This document shows, in pieces, positions 1-7,712 of a DNA stretch of 64,000 nt. The first letter of the stretch is position 1. The number at the start of each line of letters is the position of its first letter. Below the pieces are notes generated by a model. The model worked only from the letters and a program-made list of their open reading frames with translations, made no database searches and was not told the origin of the DNA. This DNA is from Syntrophaceae bacterium. GTDB lineage: Bacteria; Desulfobacterota; Syntrophia; Syntrophales; Smithellaceae. The stretch is from the NCBI GenBank assembly GCA_018436925.1, contig JAHDKI010000001.1, forward strand, positions 174,103 to 238,102, in the 5' to 3' direction. A program made the position numbers and the translations under genes.

Positions 1-1247
1 TAGAAACGGCATAAGAGTTTGATGAGCGTGGTTTTCCCCGCGCCGTTTTCGCCTACCAGCGCCGTGATTTTTCCCGCCTCCACGGTGAGATTGAATCCGT
101 TTAACGCAGGCCGCTCATTTCCGGGATAGCAAAAAACAATGTTCCGAAATTCAATGGCTTTTTGCAGGCCGGTCCATGCGGCGGGTTTTTGCGGAGCATA
201 AATACGGGGGGCCAGCGCCAGAAACTCGAAAAGATTTTCCAGAAACATCGTGTTGCGGTAGATTTCTCCGAAACTGCCCAGAAGCGATCGCATCATGCGC
301 TGCCCCTGAAAAAACGCCTGGGCAAACAGGGCCAGGTCGCCCAGAGTGTAAAGGCCCTGCGCGGCCCGAATGCCCATCCAGGAAAGCGCTCCGGCAAGGC
401 CCGCCAAACCCAGAAGCGCCGCGCCTGCCGAAGCAAACGCCTCATCGCGCGCCAGGCGCACCCGGTCGCGGCGCAGTTTGCGCCGCAGCCCGGTAAAAAG
501 CGTTCGGAAATGCGCGCCCAGATGAAACAGTCTCATTTCCGCCGCCGCATCGCGCGAGGTCAGCATCATATCGTAGTAATGGGTTTTGCGAATGGCCGGC
601 GTGTTTTGCACCCGCCAGTGGTGAAAACGCATCGTATGGCGCAAGACGACCAGCAGGGCCGGGATGGTGCTCAGCGCCAGGACCAGTGGGATGGCCAGAC
701 CGAACGTCAAAAGCACGCCTGCCATCGCGATGAGGGTGATCAAACTTTGCGTGAGCGCGCCGACGTTTTCAAGAAGCGCGGCCGGCCGAGACAGCGCGTC
801 CACCCGCGCCCGGTGAAGCTGGTCATAGTATCCGGGATCGTCATAATAGGACAAGTCCAGACGCATCGCCTGGGCATGAATCAATTCATGGACATGATCC
901 TGCACTTTTTCGGCTTGCTCTGTGCGCAGCCATCGACCGACGCCCGCGAGAACTTCCGTGGCGATCAGCACGCCTCCCATAGCCGCGGCGGAGGGGGCAA
1001 GAGTGATCAGATTGCGCGCGCCTGTGCCGGAGGCGATGACGGTTGCGACGCCATCGACCAGGACTTTGGTCAGATAAACCAGCGCCACCGGCAAAAGTCC
1101 CTGAACCATCAGCAGCAAAAGCCAGACGATCGTCAACGCGCCCGCCGCCCGATAGGCCAGCGCGAGCGCTCGCGGCACGTAGGGAAGCTGAGTTCGAAAC
1201 CGGACGGCCGCTTTGGCCAACTGTTTAGGAAATGATTTCGAAATCAC
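1..1247 (-). CDS. ABC exporter (transmembrane domain plus start of ATPase), lasso-cluster D protein, partial
   Basis: The gene runs off the left edge, so the C-terminal part of the ATPase is missing. The minus-strand frame is open from a stop at 1260-1262 to base 1. The chosen GTG start at 1247 has an AAAGG motif about 8 bases upstream. The first ~300 residues are hydrophobic with several membrane spans, typical of a type I ABC exporter half-transporter. Near the window edge comes the Walker A motif GENGAGKTT (about bases 30-56). It lies just downstream of the B2 protease gene, so by context it should export the mature lasso peptide and give self-immunity, as McjD does. Its identity as an ABC exporter is clear; the substrate is inferred from neighbours. 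Confidence 0.85.
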   Translation of the reverse strand, partial: MISKSFPKQLAKAAVRFRTQLPYVPRALALAYRAAGALTIVWLLLLMVQGLLPVALVYLTKVLVDGVATVIASGTGARNLITLAPSAAAMGGVLIATEVLAGVGRWLRTEQAEKVQDHVHELIHAQAMRLDLSYYDDPGYYDQLHRARVDALSRPAALLENVGALTQSLITLIAMAGVLLTFGLAIPLVLALSTIPALLVVLRHTMRFHHWRVQNTPAIRKTHYYDMMLTSRDAAAEMRLFHLGAHFRTLFTGLRRKLRRDRVRLARDEAFASAGAALLGLAGLAGALSWMGIRAAQGLYTLGDLALFAQAFFQGQRMMRSLLGSFGEIYRNTMFLENLFEFLALAPRIYAPQKPAAWTGLQKAIEFRNIVFCYPGNERPALNGFNLTVEAGKITALVGENGAGKTTLIKLLCRF

Positions 1248-1290
1248 AAAAGAAGCCTTTCACTCGCCGGCGTTTGAATAAGCCGTATCT

Positions 1291-1773
1291 TTATGAGAAC
1301 GTCGAGACGACGGTATATCGGCTGCGTCCCTGCGCGCCGGTTAGAATTGACGGTCCGGAGCGGACCCAGGCGTGCGCGGCAAGTTTGGGGTGGGAGGCGT
1401 CGTCTTTGGCCACCCCCAGGTAAAGCGTTGACGCAATATGCCGCCGCCCAAGCATCCATTTGGCTGTAACCGCCTGCGGCAGACAGACGCTGCCCCAGGG
1501 CGTGTAACCGGCTGCCGAGCGGACCGCCCCGCCGATGAGCCGAGCTGTTTTTAAGGCGTTCGGGCTGAGCCTCCGGTCCGTTTCTTTCATGTGTTCGCCC
1601 AGCGAGGCGGCAAGCCAGCGAAACGGCAAAACCAACACGGCCAGACGGGCCAGACCAAGAAGAAGAAAAGCCTCGATCAACAAAAGACGTTCCGTGCGCG
1701 TCCGCCTGCGCCATTTCGCGGACCAATCTTTAAGGGTTTGCCGCAATGAAAGTCTGTTTGCTGAAGATGTCAT
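1291..1773 (-). CDS. lasso peptide biosynthesis B2 protein (leader peptidase, transglutaminase-like)
   Basis: This 160-residue protein matches the B2 (McjB C-terminal) family of papain/transglutaminase-like cysteine proteases that cut the leader from a lasso precursor. Visible features are the N-terminal TERLLLIEAFLLLGLARL helix region, the putative nucleophile Cys97 in WGSVCLPQAV, the STLYLGVAK strand, and His134 in AAHAWVRSG. An acidic third residue is not obvious: the usual position reads ILTG. Length is normal for a stand-alone B2. Its ATG overlaps the sulfotransferase stop by 4 bases (ATGA), so the two are translationally coupled. It would work with the B1/RRE protein at 7249-7527, which presents the leader. 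Family assignment is confident; activity is inferred. Confidence 0.9.
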   Translation of the reverse strand: MTSSANRLSLRQTLKDWSAKWRRRTRTERLLLIEAFLLLGLARLAVLVLPFRWLAASLGEHMKETDRRLSPNALKTARLIGGAVRSAAGYTPWGSVCLPQAVTAKWMLGRRHIASTLYLGVAKDDASHPKLAAHAWVRSGPSILTGAQGRSRYTVVSTFS

Positions 1774-2633
1774 TCGTCAAGAACCTCTCCATGGACATTG
1801 AGGTAACCGAAGCGCTGCATTACCTCCCGGTGATCTTCCACGATCCGACGAACCTGTGCATCGTTGAGTTCTTCGCGCCATGACCCGATTTTCCCGCTTC
1901 GAAAAAACTTCTTTGCCGAGGGGGGCTTTTCAATGAATCCTTCCACATCTTCCTGGGCTTGGAGACGTTGAAATGAACTGTGTTCCAACGCCAGGAGGAT
2001 TCCGTCGTCGGAAGGATCCAGGCCGACAGCTCTGCTTGCCGCTGCGAAGGTTTGAAAAGGGTTTTTGTGCATGTCTTCATAGCGCACGACGTGCACATCG
2101 AACGGGGTCTGATCCACCCAACTTTTTACATGGCTGCTCCACGACAACAACTTTTGGCGCAATTGGTTGTGTAGCCGATCACTTTTTTCGCAAGAGGTGA
2201 ATCCGTTATCAGCCATCCGGGCAATGGTTGTGTCATAATCCCAGCCGCTGTGGTGAGCAAAGGAGACGGCCACATCCAGAGGATTGCGGATGAAATACAA
2301 CGCGCCGGCGGTTGCGTCACGCGGAATCAGGGGGCGGTTGTTGTCTAAATAAAGATAGGCGTCGTGAATCTTCATAAAAACAGGCCCGCTTACTTTTTGC
2401 GCCAGATGGATGTAGAGCTCAGGCCGCAAGCGGTCAATCTCATCGGCTGTCAAGTCCGAAGCCTCGAAGCCGATTTCATCGTCAAAAAGGAGCCTTGAGC
2501 TTGCGATTCGTGTTTTTCCCAGACGATTGATGCTTGCCGGTTCATCGGAATCTCCAAGCAGATTGCCCAGAAAAACACGAAACCAGGTGTTGCCGGATTT
2601 GGGATATGAAGCGAGCCAGATGATGCCGCTCAT
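1770..2633 (-). CDS. PAPS-dependent sulfotransferase, likely lasso-peptide tailoring enzyme
   Basis: The 287-residue protein has sulfotransferase-family PAPS-binding motifs. The 5'-phosphosulfate loop is YPKSGNTW near residues 10-17, a region around DPLDVAVSFAHH-like residues supplies the 3'-phosphate Arg/Ser pair (RNPLDVAVS), and a late GSWREEL segment near residue 250 fits the conserved GxxGxW-type motif. Such enzymes transfer sulfate from PAPS to hydroxyl or amine groups. It overlaps both neighbours by 4 bases (kinase upstream, B2 downstream), so it belongs to the lasso operon. The acceptor is not known from sequence. The predicted core peptide has Ser but no Tyr, so Ser or the phosphorylated tail are candidate sites. 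A carbohydrate or lipid acceptor cannot be excluded. Confidence 0.85.
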   Translation of the reverse strand: MSGIIWLASYPKSGNTWFRVFLGNLLGDSDEPASINRLGKTRIASSRLLFDDEIGFEASDLTADEIDRLRPELYIHLAQKVSGPVFMKIHDAYLYLDNNRPLIPRDATAGALYFIRNPLDVAVSFAHHSGWDYDTTIARMADNGFTSCEKSDRLHNQLRQKLLSWSSHVKSWVDQTPFDVHVVRYEDMHKNPFQTFAAASRAVGLDPSDDGILLALEHSSFQRLQAQEDVEGFIEKPPSAKKFFRSGKIGSWREELNDAQVRRIVEDHREVMQRFGYLNVHGEVLDE

Positions 2634-3538
2634 GCGTTTACCCGCTCGAGAATTTTATCTGCAAGCTCATTGATTTGAAAACCCCGCTTCGGTCGCGAGA
2701 CTTTGACAATCGGAAGATTTGCCGCGACAGCGGCACATTGACGGAAATGATCCGCGGTTTTGCCCAACCCTTTTAGAAATCCCATGCGATAGGTATTGGA
2801 GATAAGTTGATTAATTTTGTCCATGCCGGTGAGCTCCCACATTTCGATTCGCTCCGTATTGACCGCATCCAACACAAAAAGAGCCTGAAGCGCTACCGGA
2901 GTGGCAACATTTTCCTGAATCGGTATGAAAAATTTTTCGAGATTTTTGATCCATCGAACGCTTTGCAGGTCGTCTTTGTTTTTTCCCAGTTTATCGAGTG
3001 CATCAGCCCAGAGCTTTAAGCGCGAAAAGCCTGGAATGAGAGAAGATTTTTTACCGGCAGGATCGATTGCGCAGACATCATCGGCGAGAAAAAGGCAACC
3101 CCTGTCGTGAAGCGCCGCGGACAGCGTCGATTTTCCGATGCCGGAGGGCCCGGCAAACGCAATCGCACCCTTGTTGACAGCTACCGCTCCCGCGTGCAGA
3201 ACGAGGATGCCGCGCTGATGAAGAAGCGCCCCCATCGCTGAGCCCATCAGAAAAATCAAAATGCGTTCAAGGCTTGACTGAGGGTGAGGAGTAACAAGAA
3301 TTCTGCGCCCCTTCCTAATCCAGTACCGCGCGACGCCGTCCACGCAAAGCAGCAATTCGTCCGTCGAAGCTTGATAGCGCACGCCGGTCACTTGAGGGTG
3401 GTCGAGTTTTTCCGGCGTCTGGCCGTACTCAATGACGATGTCAGGATTTGCCGCTTCGGCGGGATCGCTGAGCATCGGCGCCGGCAGCGGCAGCTCGGAG
3501 AGAATTTTTAAACCGAAAACGTAATATGCCTGATTCAT
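2630..3538 (-). CDS. HPr kinase-like lasso peptide kinase (PadeK type)
   Basis: This 302-residue protein belongs to the HPr kinase/phosphorylase-like family found in RiPP clusters. Around residues 115-160 there is LHAGAVAVNKGAIAFAGPSG, then the P-loop GPSGIGKST and LFLADDVCAID, which carries the catalytic/metal-binding acidic pair. The family member PadeK is known to phosphorylate the C-terminal Ser of the lasso precursor paeninodin. The precursor candidate at 4995-5165 also ends in Ser, which makes the same reaction plausible here. Its stop overlaps the sulfotransferase start (ATGA). No good Shine-Dalgarno is visible before the ATG at 3538. The family call is strong; the target residue is inferred. 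Confidence 0.85.
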   Translation of the reverse strand: MNQAYYVFGLKILSELPLPAPMLSDPAEAANPDIVIEYGQTPEKLDHPQVTGVRYQASTDELLLCVDGVARYWIRKGRRILVTPHPQSSLERILIFLMGSAMGALLHQRGILVLHAGAVAVNKGAIAFAGPSGIGKSTLSAALHDRGCLFLADDVCAIDPAGKKSSLIPGFSRLKLWADALDKLGKNKDDLQSVRWIKNLEKFFIPIQENVATPVALQALFVLDAVNTERIEMWELTGMDKINQLISNTYRMGFLKGLGKTADHFRQCAAVAANLPIVKVSRPKRGFQINELADKILERVNA

Positions 3539-4151
3539 GATCGGGTCCGGATAATATATTTGTGCGGTTTATATCGGAAAAGGATGCGGCTGTCAAAAAG
3601 GCAAACACGAATGCTCTTTTTAAGAATTTCCTTTTCCTGGAATCTTTATCAACATGGCTCATCCAGAGCGGTGAACTGCTTCACCAAGGCGTCTTTAAAG
3701 CGCACTCTATAAATATGTTTATGAATACAACGTATTAAAGTAAGAGTGGCTCTTTTTCCAAGCGTGAATATTCCAACAGGTTGTCTTTACGAACGAAAAC
3801 AGTTCAAGCAATGGACGGAAATCTCCAGGTTTGACGTGAGATTTAACATGCCGGAGAACATCGCGACAGCTCGTTTGGGAAATCAAATAGTGCCCGATCC
3901 GGATGATGCAAATGGCGAGAAGGGGTGCGCTGTAAGGCATAGATTATATGGATCATTTTCCGGTGTCGGAATTATTTACAGATTCGCCTTTTGTCATACA
4001 CTCGAATACATTGATTTTTTTCCTGAAAGGCCCTTATTGCCTCTTGCGCCTGTCGTATAATTTTACAATTGCGGTCAGCAACCCTGCTTCAGGCAAATCG
4101 ATTGGTTATTTTAATCAATATATTCAGCAATGTGGAGATATTTATTGCGGG
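3539..4151. other. AT-rich intergenic stretch without a recognised gene
   Basis: This ~0.6 kb between the peptide kinase and the sigma54-like promoter of the PEP-CTERM gene is visibly AT-richer than the flanks. The longest minus-strand frames (a 73-codon frame at 3719-3940 and a 43-codon frame ending near 3650) have no recognisable motif and no ribosome site. They could be remnants of a broken gene such as another tailoring enzyme, but no family can be named. No insertion sequence ends or repeats were found. Confidence 0.5.
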
Positions 4152-4167
4152 TGGCCCGCATATTGCA
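4152..4167 (+). promoter_or_regulatory. sigma54-type -24/-12 promoter
   Basis: The site reads TGGCCCG-N4-TTGCA, against the consensus TGGCACG-N4-TTGCA. There is one mismatch, and the GG and GC elements are exactly 10 bases apart. It lies about 70 bases before the PEP-CTERM gene start. PEP-CTERM genes in exosortase bacteria are often controlled by sigma54 and the PrsK/PrsR pair, so the placement makes sense. Confidence 0.7.
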
Positions 4168-4237
4168 AGTTTGTTAAGGCAAAAGGAATAATTTTAGAGA
4201 AAACCTTAAACAGGCTTTAAATAGTGGGGAGGAAAAA

Positions 4238-4849
4238 ATGAAAAAAATATTATTAATCGGCGCTATGATTCTTTCGTTGATCGGTCTTGTCGGATACGCA
4301 GGCGCAACGACAATCGATTTTGAGGAATTTGCTGCGGGAACAACCGTTAGCGGCCCCGGCATATTCGATGATGTCGTATTTACCGCCGGATCTGTAAGTA
4401 TTATAGCTGTGGGTGCGGTGCCCGGACCTGAGTTGTCAGGTAGCAGAACAGCTGCTTCATTCACCTTTTCTAATCCCGATCCTTTTAAGGCGGAGTTTCT
4501 AATTGCCGGCGTAAATTCAGTGTCCGTGGCCATGGGCGATTATAACCAAGATCAGGACAATTTATTTCTCATAGCCTATGACAGTTTAGGTTTTGTGCTG
4601 GATGAAGTGTATTACCAATTGTTAGGTGAGGTTTATGGCGGACCGACTCTGACGGTCAACGCATCTAATATTGCATATGTTCTATTTGGCAGCAACAGTC
4701 CTGTCGATGCAAATTATGATTATCCCAACAGTATCTATTTTGACAATTTCACATACAATACAACCCCCGTACCTGAACCAACCGCTTTGATTCTTTTAGG
4801 TTTGGGGCTTCTTGGACTGGTCAGCTTACGAAGACGTTTAATAAAGTAA
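4238..4849 (+). CDS. PEP-CTERM sorting domain protein (exosortase substrate)
   Basis: This 203-residue exported protein has an N-terminal signal peptide (MKKILLIGAMILSLIGLVGY then AGA) and a body rich in beta-type residues. Its classic C-terminal tripartite sorting signal is VPEPTALILLGLGLLGL followed by a basic RRR tail. Exosortase/XrtA would cut at the PEP motif and deliver the protein to the surface or to exopolysaccharide. A strong ribosome site (GGGGAGG) sits 6 bases before the ATG. The gene points opposite to the lasso cluster in which it lies, has its own sigma54-like promoter and a terminator, and is AT-richer than most of the window. No exosortase gene is in view. The ligand or role of the passenger domain is unknown. 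Confidence 0.88.
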   Translation: MKKILLIGAMILSLIGLVGYAGATTIDFEEFAAGTTVSGPGIFDDVVFTAGSVSIIAVGAVPGPELSGSRTAASFTFSNPDPFKAEFLIAGVNSVSVAMGDYNQDQDNLFLIAYDSLGFVLDEVYYQLLGEVYGGPTLTVNASNIAYVLFGSNSPVDANYDYPNSIYFDNFTYNTTPVPEPTALILLGLGLLGLVSLRRRLIK

Positions 4850-4870
4850 GTTTAGAAAATCAATAATACA

Positions 4871-4914
4871 AAAAAAGGCAGAGCAAACTTAAAATAAGGC
4901 GCTCTGCCTTTTTT
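4871..4914 (+). terminator. rho-independent terminator of the PEP-CTERM gene (possibly bidirectional)
   Basis: A perfect 14-bp inverted repeat has arms at 4871-4884 and 4901-4914: AAAAAAGGCAGAGC pairs with GCTCTGCCTTTTTT around a 16-base loop. It begins 21 bases after the PEP-CTERM stop. The A run at the other end allows action on the minus strand too, which would also limit read-through from the precursor gene. Confidence 0.88.
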
Positions 4915-4936
4915 GCATGGTGGCGATCTGTATTCT

Positions 4937-4961
4937 AAAAAACTACCAATAGGTCTTTGGT
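4937..4961 (-). terminator. weak terminator or attenuator after the lasso precursor gene
   Basis: On the minus strand ACCAA-N7-TTGGT (4945-4961) is followed by AG and six T (4937-4942), starting 34 bases after the precursor stop. A leaky hairpin here would let precursor mRNA exceed that of downstream tailoring genes. The stem is only 5 bp, so the call is tentative. Confidence 0.45.
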
Positions 4962-4994
4962 AAAAAACCTATATTTGAAAGCACTCACAACTCC

Positions 4995-5165
4995 TTAAGA
5001 AGCCCATCCCCCACCGTCCTCTAATGATGGAACCCCCCCGGAGCTTGTCTCGCTGCAAGCTATCTCTTCCAGCTTCGGAGCCTTCCAGTTTCTTTTAGGT
5101 TTCTCGGGAAGTTCATTTTCTAGGGGACTGGCGGATTTAATATTACCCGAAGATTGTTCTGTCAT
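4995..5165 (-). CDS. lasso peptide precursor (leader plus 15-residue core), 56 aa
   Basis: This 56-codon frame begins at an ATG with GGAGG 7 bases upstream and ends in TAA. The leader carries W-x-x-P-x-L (Trp27, Pro30, Leu32) and Thr40 at the penultimate leader position. That predicts the core SGGVPSLEDGGGWAS (residues 42-56). Leader spacing (aromatic -15, Pro -12, Leu -10, Thr -2) is, from memory, the same as in paeninodin. Core Glu8 or Asp9 can close an 8- or 9-residue macrolactam with the Ser1 amine. Trp13 could act as the plug, and the C-terminal Ser15 is the residue type that PadeK-like kinases modify. It lies directly after the cyclase gene, in an otherwise gene-free gap, and all cognate enzymes are nearby. 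The exact leader/core cut is inferred. Confidence 0.82.
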   Translation of the reverse strand: MTEQSSGNIKSASPLENELPEKPKRNWKAPKLEEIACSETSSGGVPSLEDGGGWAS

Positions 5166-5230
5166 TTTCCTGCCTCCAAAAATACAATTGATTTACTTGA
5201 TACATAGGCAAAAAGTATAGAGGTGTCAAT

Positions 5231-7195
5231 TTATTTTTTGGGGGAGGCGCGAAGTTGGTCATCGGATAGCGCTTGATCCGAGCAAAAGGAAGCTGTCATC
5301 AGAAAATATCCGGTGTTCATGGCACGTAAAAAAGCACTCGTATCTGCAGGGTGTGCTGATGGGGCTGCTTGAAATGACGCCCAGATATGTCTCATATCCT
5401 TGATATTCAAGTATTTTAATATGGAAGAAGCGGTTTCTAATTGCTCCAATGCCTCTTCCGCTTCTTTTTTATGCGCAATAAGTCTTTTAAAAATGTCTGC
5501 CGATTGCTGACCACGACTTGTATTCCAGCATATCTCATCGGGAAGAATACCCTCCATTGCTTTACGAATCAGCATACGCTGGCCGCCTTGAAGCATCATT
5601 TGATCATGGGGAAGACCGATACAAAATTCCAATAAGCGGATATCTGCCGTTGGATCAAGGATTGCCATATTGAAATGAGATGCCAATGTATTCCAGAAAG
5701 GTCCCACATATGTGCCGTTTCGTATCATAGTGGCGTGCCTTTCCGTTAAGGGATCCATTGGTTTTGATTGGACATTAAACCTTGAGTTTTCCATTAAGCC
5801 CAAACGTTTGATGAAATCTCTTTGAGGATAAGAATAATTAAGCGTTTTTCCTGGGGAGAAATATTGTCGGTATTGCGATAAAAAAGGCAAAAAAAGAGGT
5901 CGTAATATTTGACTTTTTATTGCTCTGAACCACGAAAAATTTCGTTGTTTACGCCAATTAGACAGTGCCCTTAAAGTTTCTAACAAGTGATTTTGAGTAA
6001 GAAGATAGAATATCCGGTCAGATCCGCCGCTCCATGAGATTCCGCCATTACCTAATTGTCCTGTAAGCAGAATACCGATATTGCGGCGTTTAGCATTTTC
6101 AAGCATGGAGAGAATCCAAAACATATTGGCGGCGGCATGTTGAGGCATGTGGAATATTCTCAGGCTCGCTTTTATGGCTTCGATCGGTGTGATATCGTCG
6201 CCGGGAATTGCAACATGTTCGACATTTTTATATTTTTCTGCAAGTTCATGAGCAAGAGGCCATTCATTTGCAATTTTTCCTGGAAAGTATTCTTCTGCTG
6301 GATAGACGGGAACTGAGGTAAAAGCGAAAATGCGGTCTCCCTTTTTCTGAAGTGCTTCGGCAGCCAATGCCGTTACAGCGCTTGAATCTAGGCCTGCGCT
6401 GAGTGTCGAACCGACAGGCCGGATGGAATTGAGGCGCACTCGGACAGCTCGACGAAAATGATCAAGGAATCCTTCCAGGTATGCTTCGTCCGACTTGAAG
6501 AATGTTGGTGACACGTTGTCCATCCGCCAGAAGTTATCGATATGCTTGTCGGAGTTCTGAAGAACGACAGCATGAGCTGCTGGAAGTAAACGGACACCTC
6601 GCCAAAAAGTTCTCGAATAATCTTTACCCATAAGATCATAGCCAAGATTTTGCGCGAGGTGAAGCTCATCAAGCGCCCGTGGAACGTCGAGCTGCGCGAG
6701 AACCGCTTGAATGCTTGACGCGAAGACGAGAAGCGGCGGTTTGAAGTAATAATAAAGTCCTGTGTTGCCCAGGTGATCACGGGCCAGAATAAGCTTTCGG
6801 TCGAGTTCATGCCAGGCGGCAAAAGACCAGTCGCCGTAAAGCTTTTTACAGGCGTCCCGCCCCCATTTTTTGTATGCCAGATATGCCAGGCGGCCGTCGG
6901 ACGTCACCGGCCTTTCGGGATGCGGGATAGAGAAATAATCGCAAAGCTCATCGCGGTTGTCCAGGCGCGCCGCGGCGGTGAACGTGATCTTTTCTTCTTC
7001 ATCCCGGAAGGGCATTTTTTCAAAGCGGGATTCGTGCGTGACGATCAATAAGGCATGGCCGAGCGCCGCGCTTCCTGCCGTGATCGTATGAAGTCCGTCC
7101 GGTCCCCATCCGGCCATCTGCTCCGCCATCGGCTGCAGATCATCACGCGAAACCGGTCGTCCGTCTAGATTTGCAAAGCCGAAAATCCCGCTCAA
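5231..7195 (-). CDS. lasso cyclase (asparagine synthetase-like C protein)
   Basis: The 654-residue protein has an N-terminal glutamine-amidotransferase-like half (about residues 1-210) and a C-terminal asparagine synthetase half with the ATP PP-loop STLSAGLDSSAVTAL. It would adenylate the core Asp/Glu side chain and close the macrolactam ring. A TTG start at 7195 is chosen: AGGAGG lies at 7202-7207, six bases upstream, and the protein then begins SGIFGFANLDG, aligning with the MCGIFG start of the family. The glutaminase nucleophile Cys2 is Ser here, as expected for lasso cyclases that do not hydrolyse glutamine. A longer frame to 7315 would overlap B1 and lacks support. The 3' two-thirds look AT-richer than the 5' third. 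The precursor gene follows 65 bases downstream. Confidence 0.9.
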   Translation of the reverse strand: MSGIFGFANLDGRPVSRDDLQPMAEQMAGWGPDGLHTITAGSAALGHALLIVTHESRFEKMPFRDEEEKITFTAAARLDNRDELCDYFSIPHPERPVTSDGRLAYLAYKKWGRDACKKLYGDWSFAAWHELDRKLILARDHLGNTGLYYYFKPPLLVFASSIQAVLAQLDVPRALDELHLAQNLGYDLMGKDYSRTFWRGVRLLPAAHAVVLQNSDKHIDNFWRMDNVSPTFFKSDEAYLEGFLDHFRRAVRVRLNSIRPVGSTLSAGLDSSAVTALAAEALQKKGDRIFAFTSVPVYPAEEYFPGKIANEWPLAHELAEKYKNVEHVAIPGDDITPIEAIKASLRIFHMPQHAAANMFWILSMLENAKRRNIGILLTGQLGNGGISWSGGSDRIFYLLTQNHLLETLRALSNWRKQRNFSWFRAIKSQILRPLFLPFLSQYRQYFSPGKTLNYSYPQRDFIKRLGLMENSRFNVQSKPMDPLTERHATMIRNGTYVGPFWNTLASHFNMAILDPTADIRLLEFCIGLPHDQMMLQGGQRMLIRKAMEGILPDEICWNTSRGQQSADIFKRLIAHKKEAEEALEQLETASSILKYLNIKDMRHIWASFQAAPSAHPADTSAFLRAMNTGYFLMTASFCSDQALSDDQLRASPKK

Positions 7196-7248
7196 GTTCT
7201 GCCTCCTGAAAACCCCGTTTGAAAACCAGCCTTGGGGCTGCCTATCCT

Positions 7249-7527
7249 TTATTCCACGAAAATCAGATTGCGTTTTTCCAGATCGTTCAAAAAAGGCAGG
7301 ACGTCGGCCGCGCATTGTTCGGCAGACACGTCATATTCGGCGCAAAGCTCCCGGCAGAGCTCCTCCACCGAAATTTTCGCATCGAGCTTTTTCCAGACTG
7401 CCGCCGCGATGGAATTAAAACCGTAATACTTGCCCGCCTCGACATCGAGCATGACCAGTTCGTCATCCACCGGCGCCTCAACCGGCGTTTTTTTGCGAAG
7501 AATAGAATTTTGCATGGATACGGCCAT
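7249..7527 (-). CDS. lasso B1 / PqqD-family RiPP recognition element protein
   Basis: The 92-residue protein has the PqqD/RRE fold signature: ELVMLDVEAGKYYGFNSIAAAVWKKLD followed by helices ending in FLNDLEKRNLI. Such proteins bind the YxxP-type leader of the lasso precursor and deliver it to the B2 protease and the cyclase. GGAG stands 8 bases before the ATG at 7527; a second in-frame ATG at 7515 is an alternative. It is the first gene of the lasso operon, 53 bases before the cyclase start. B1 and B2 are split here, and B2 is five genes downstream. The family assignment is strong. Confidence 0.88.
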   Translation of the reverse strand: MAVSMQNSILRKKTPVEAPVDDELVMLDVEAGKYYGFNSIAAAVWKKLDAKISVEELCRELCAEYDVSAEQCAADVLPFLNDLEKRNLIFVE

Positions 7528-7712
7528 CGTGATGACTCCATTTGTTTATAAAATTCGCCCCGATAAAGGTGCGTTGGGATATCTTCACCCGCTTGCGGAT
7601 GACGTTTCAGACAAAGCATAAAAAGTGGCAAAGATCAAAGAATAGATCCATCTCAACTTGCACCCTATAACCCCGAATTTTGCACCATCCTGGAATATGA
7701 AACCCTCAGGCT

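Noticed and set aside
162..1235. Long plus-strand open frame of 357 codons
   Set aside because: It is the antisense shadow of the ABC exporter gene. Its product is Arg/Gln/His-rich with no motif, while the minus strand encodes a clear Walker A and membrane segments.
3719..3940. 73-codon minus-strand frame upstream of the peptide kinase
   Set aside because: No ribosome site, no recognised domain, and in a different frame from the kinase. At most it is a gene remnant.
7528..7712. Search for a second lasso precursor before B1
   Set aside because: Only frames of 7-14 codons without a leader motif were found.
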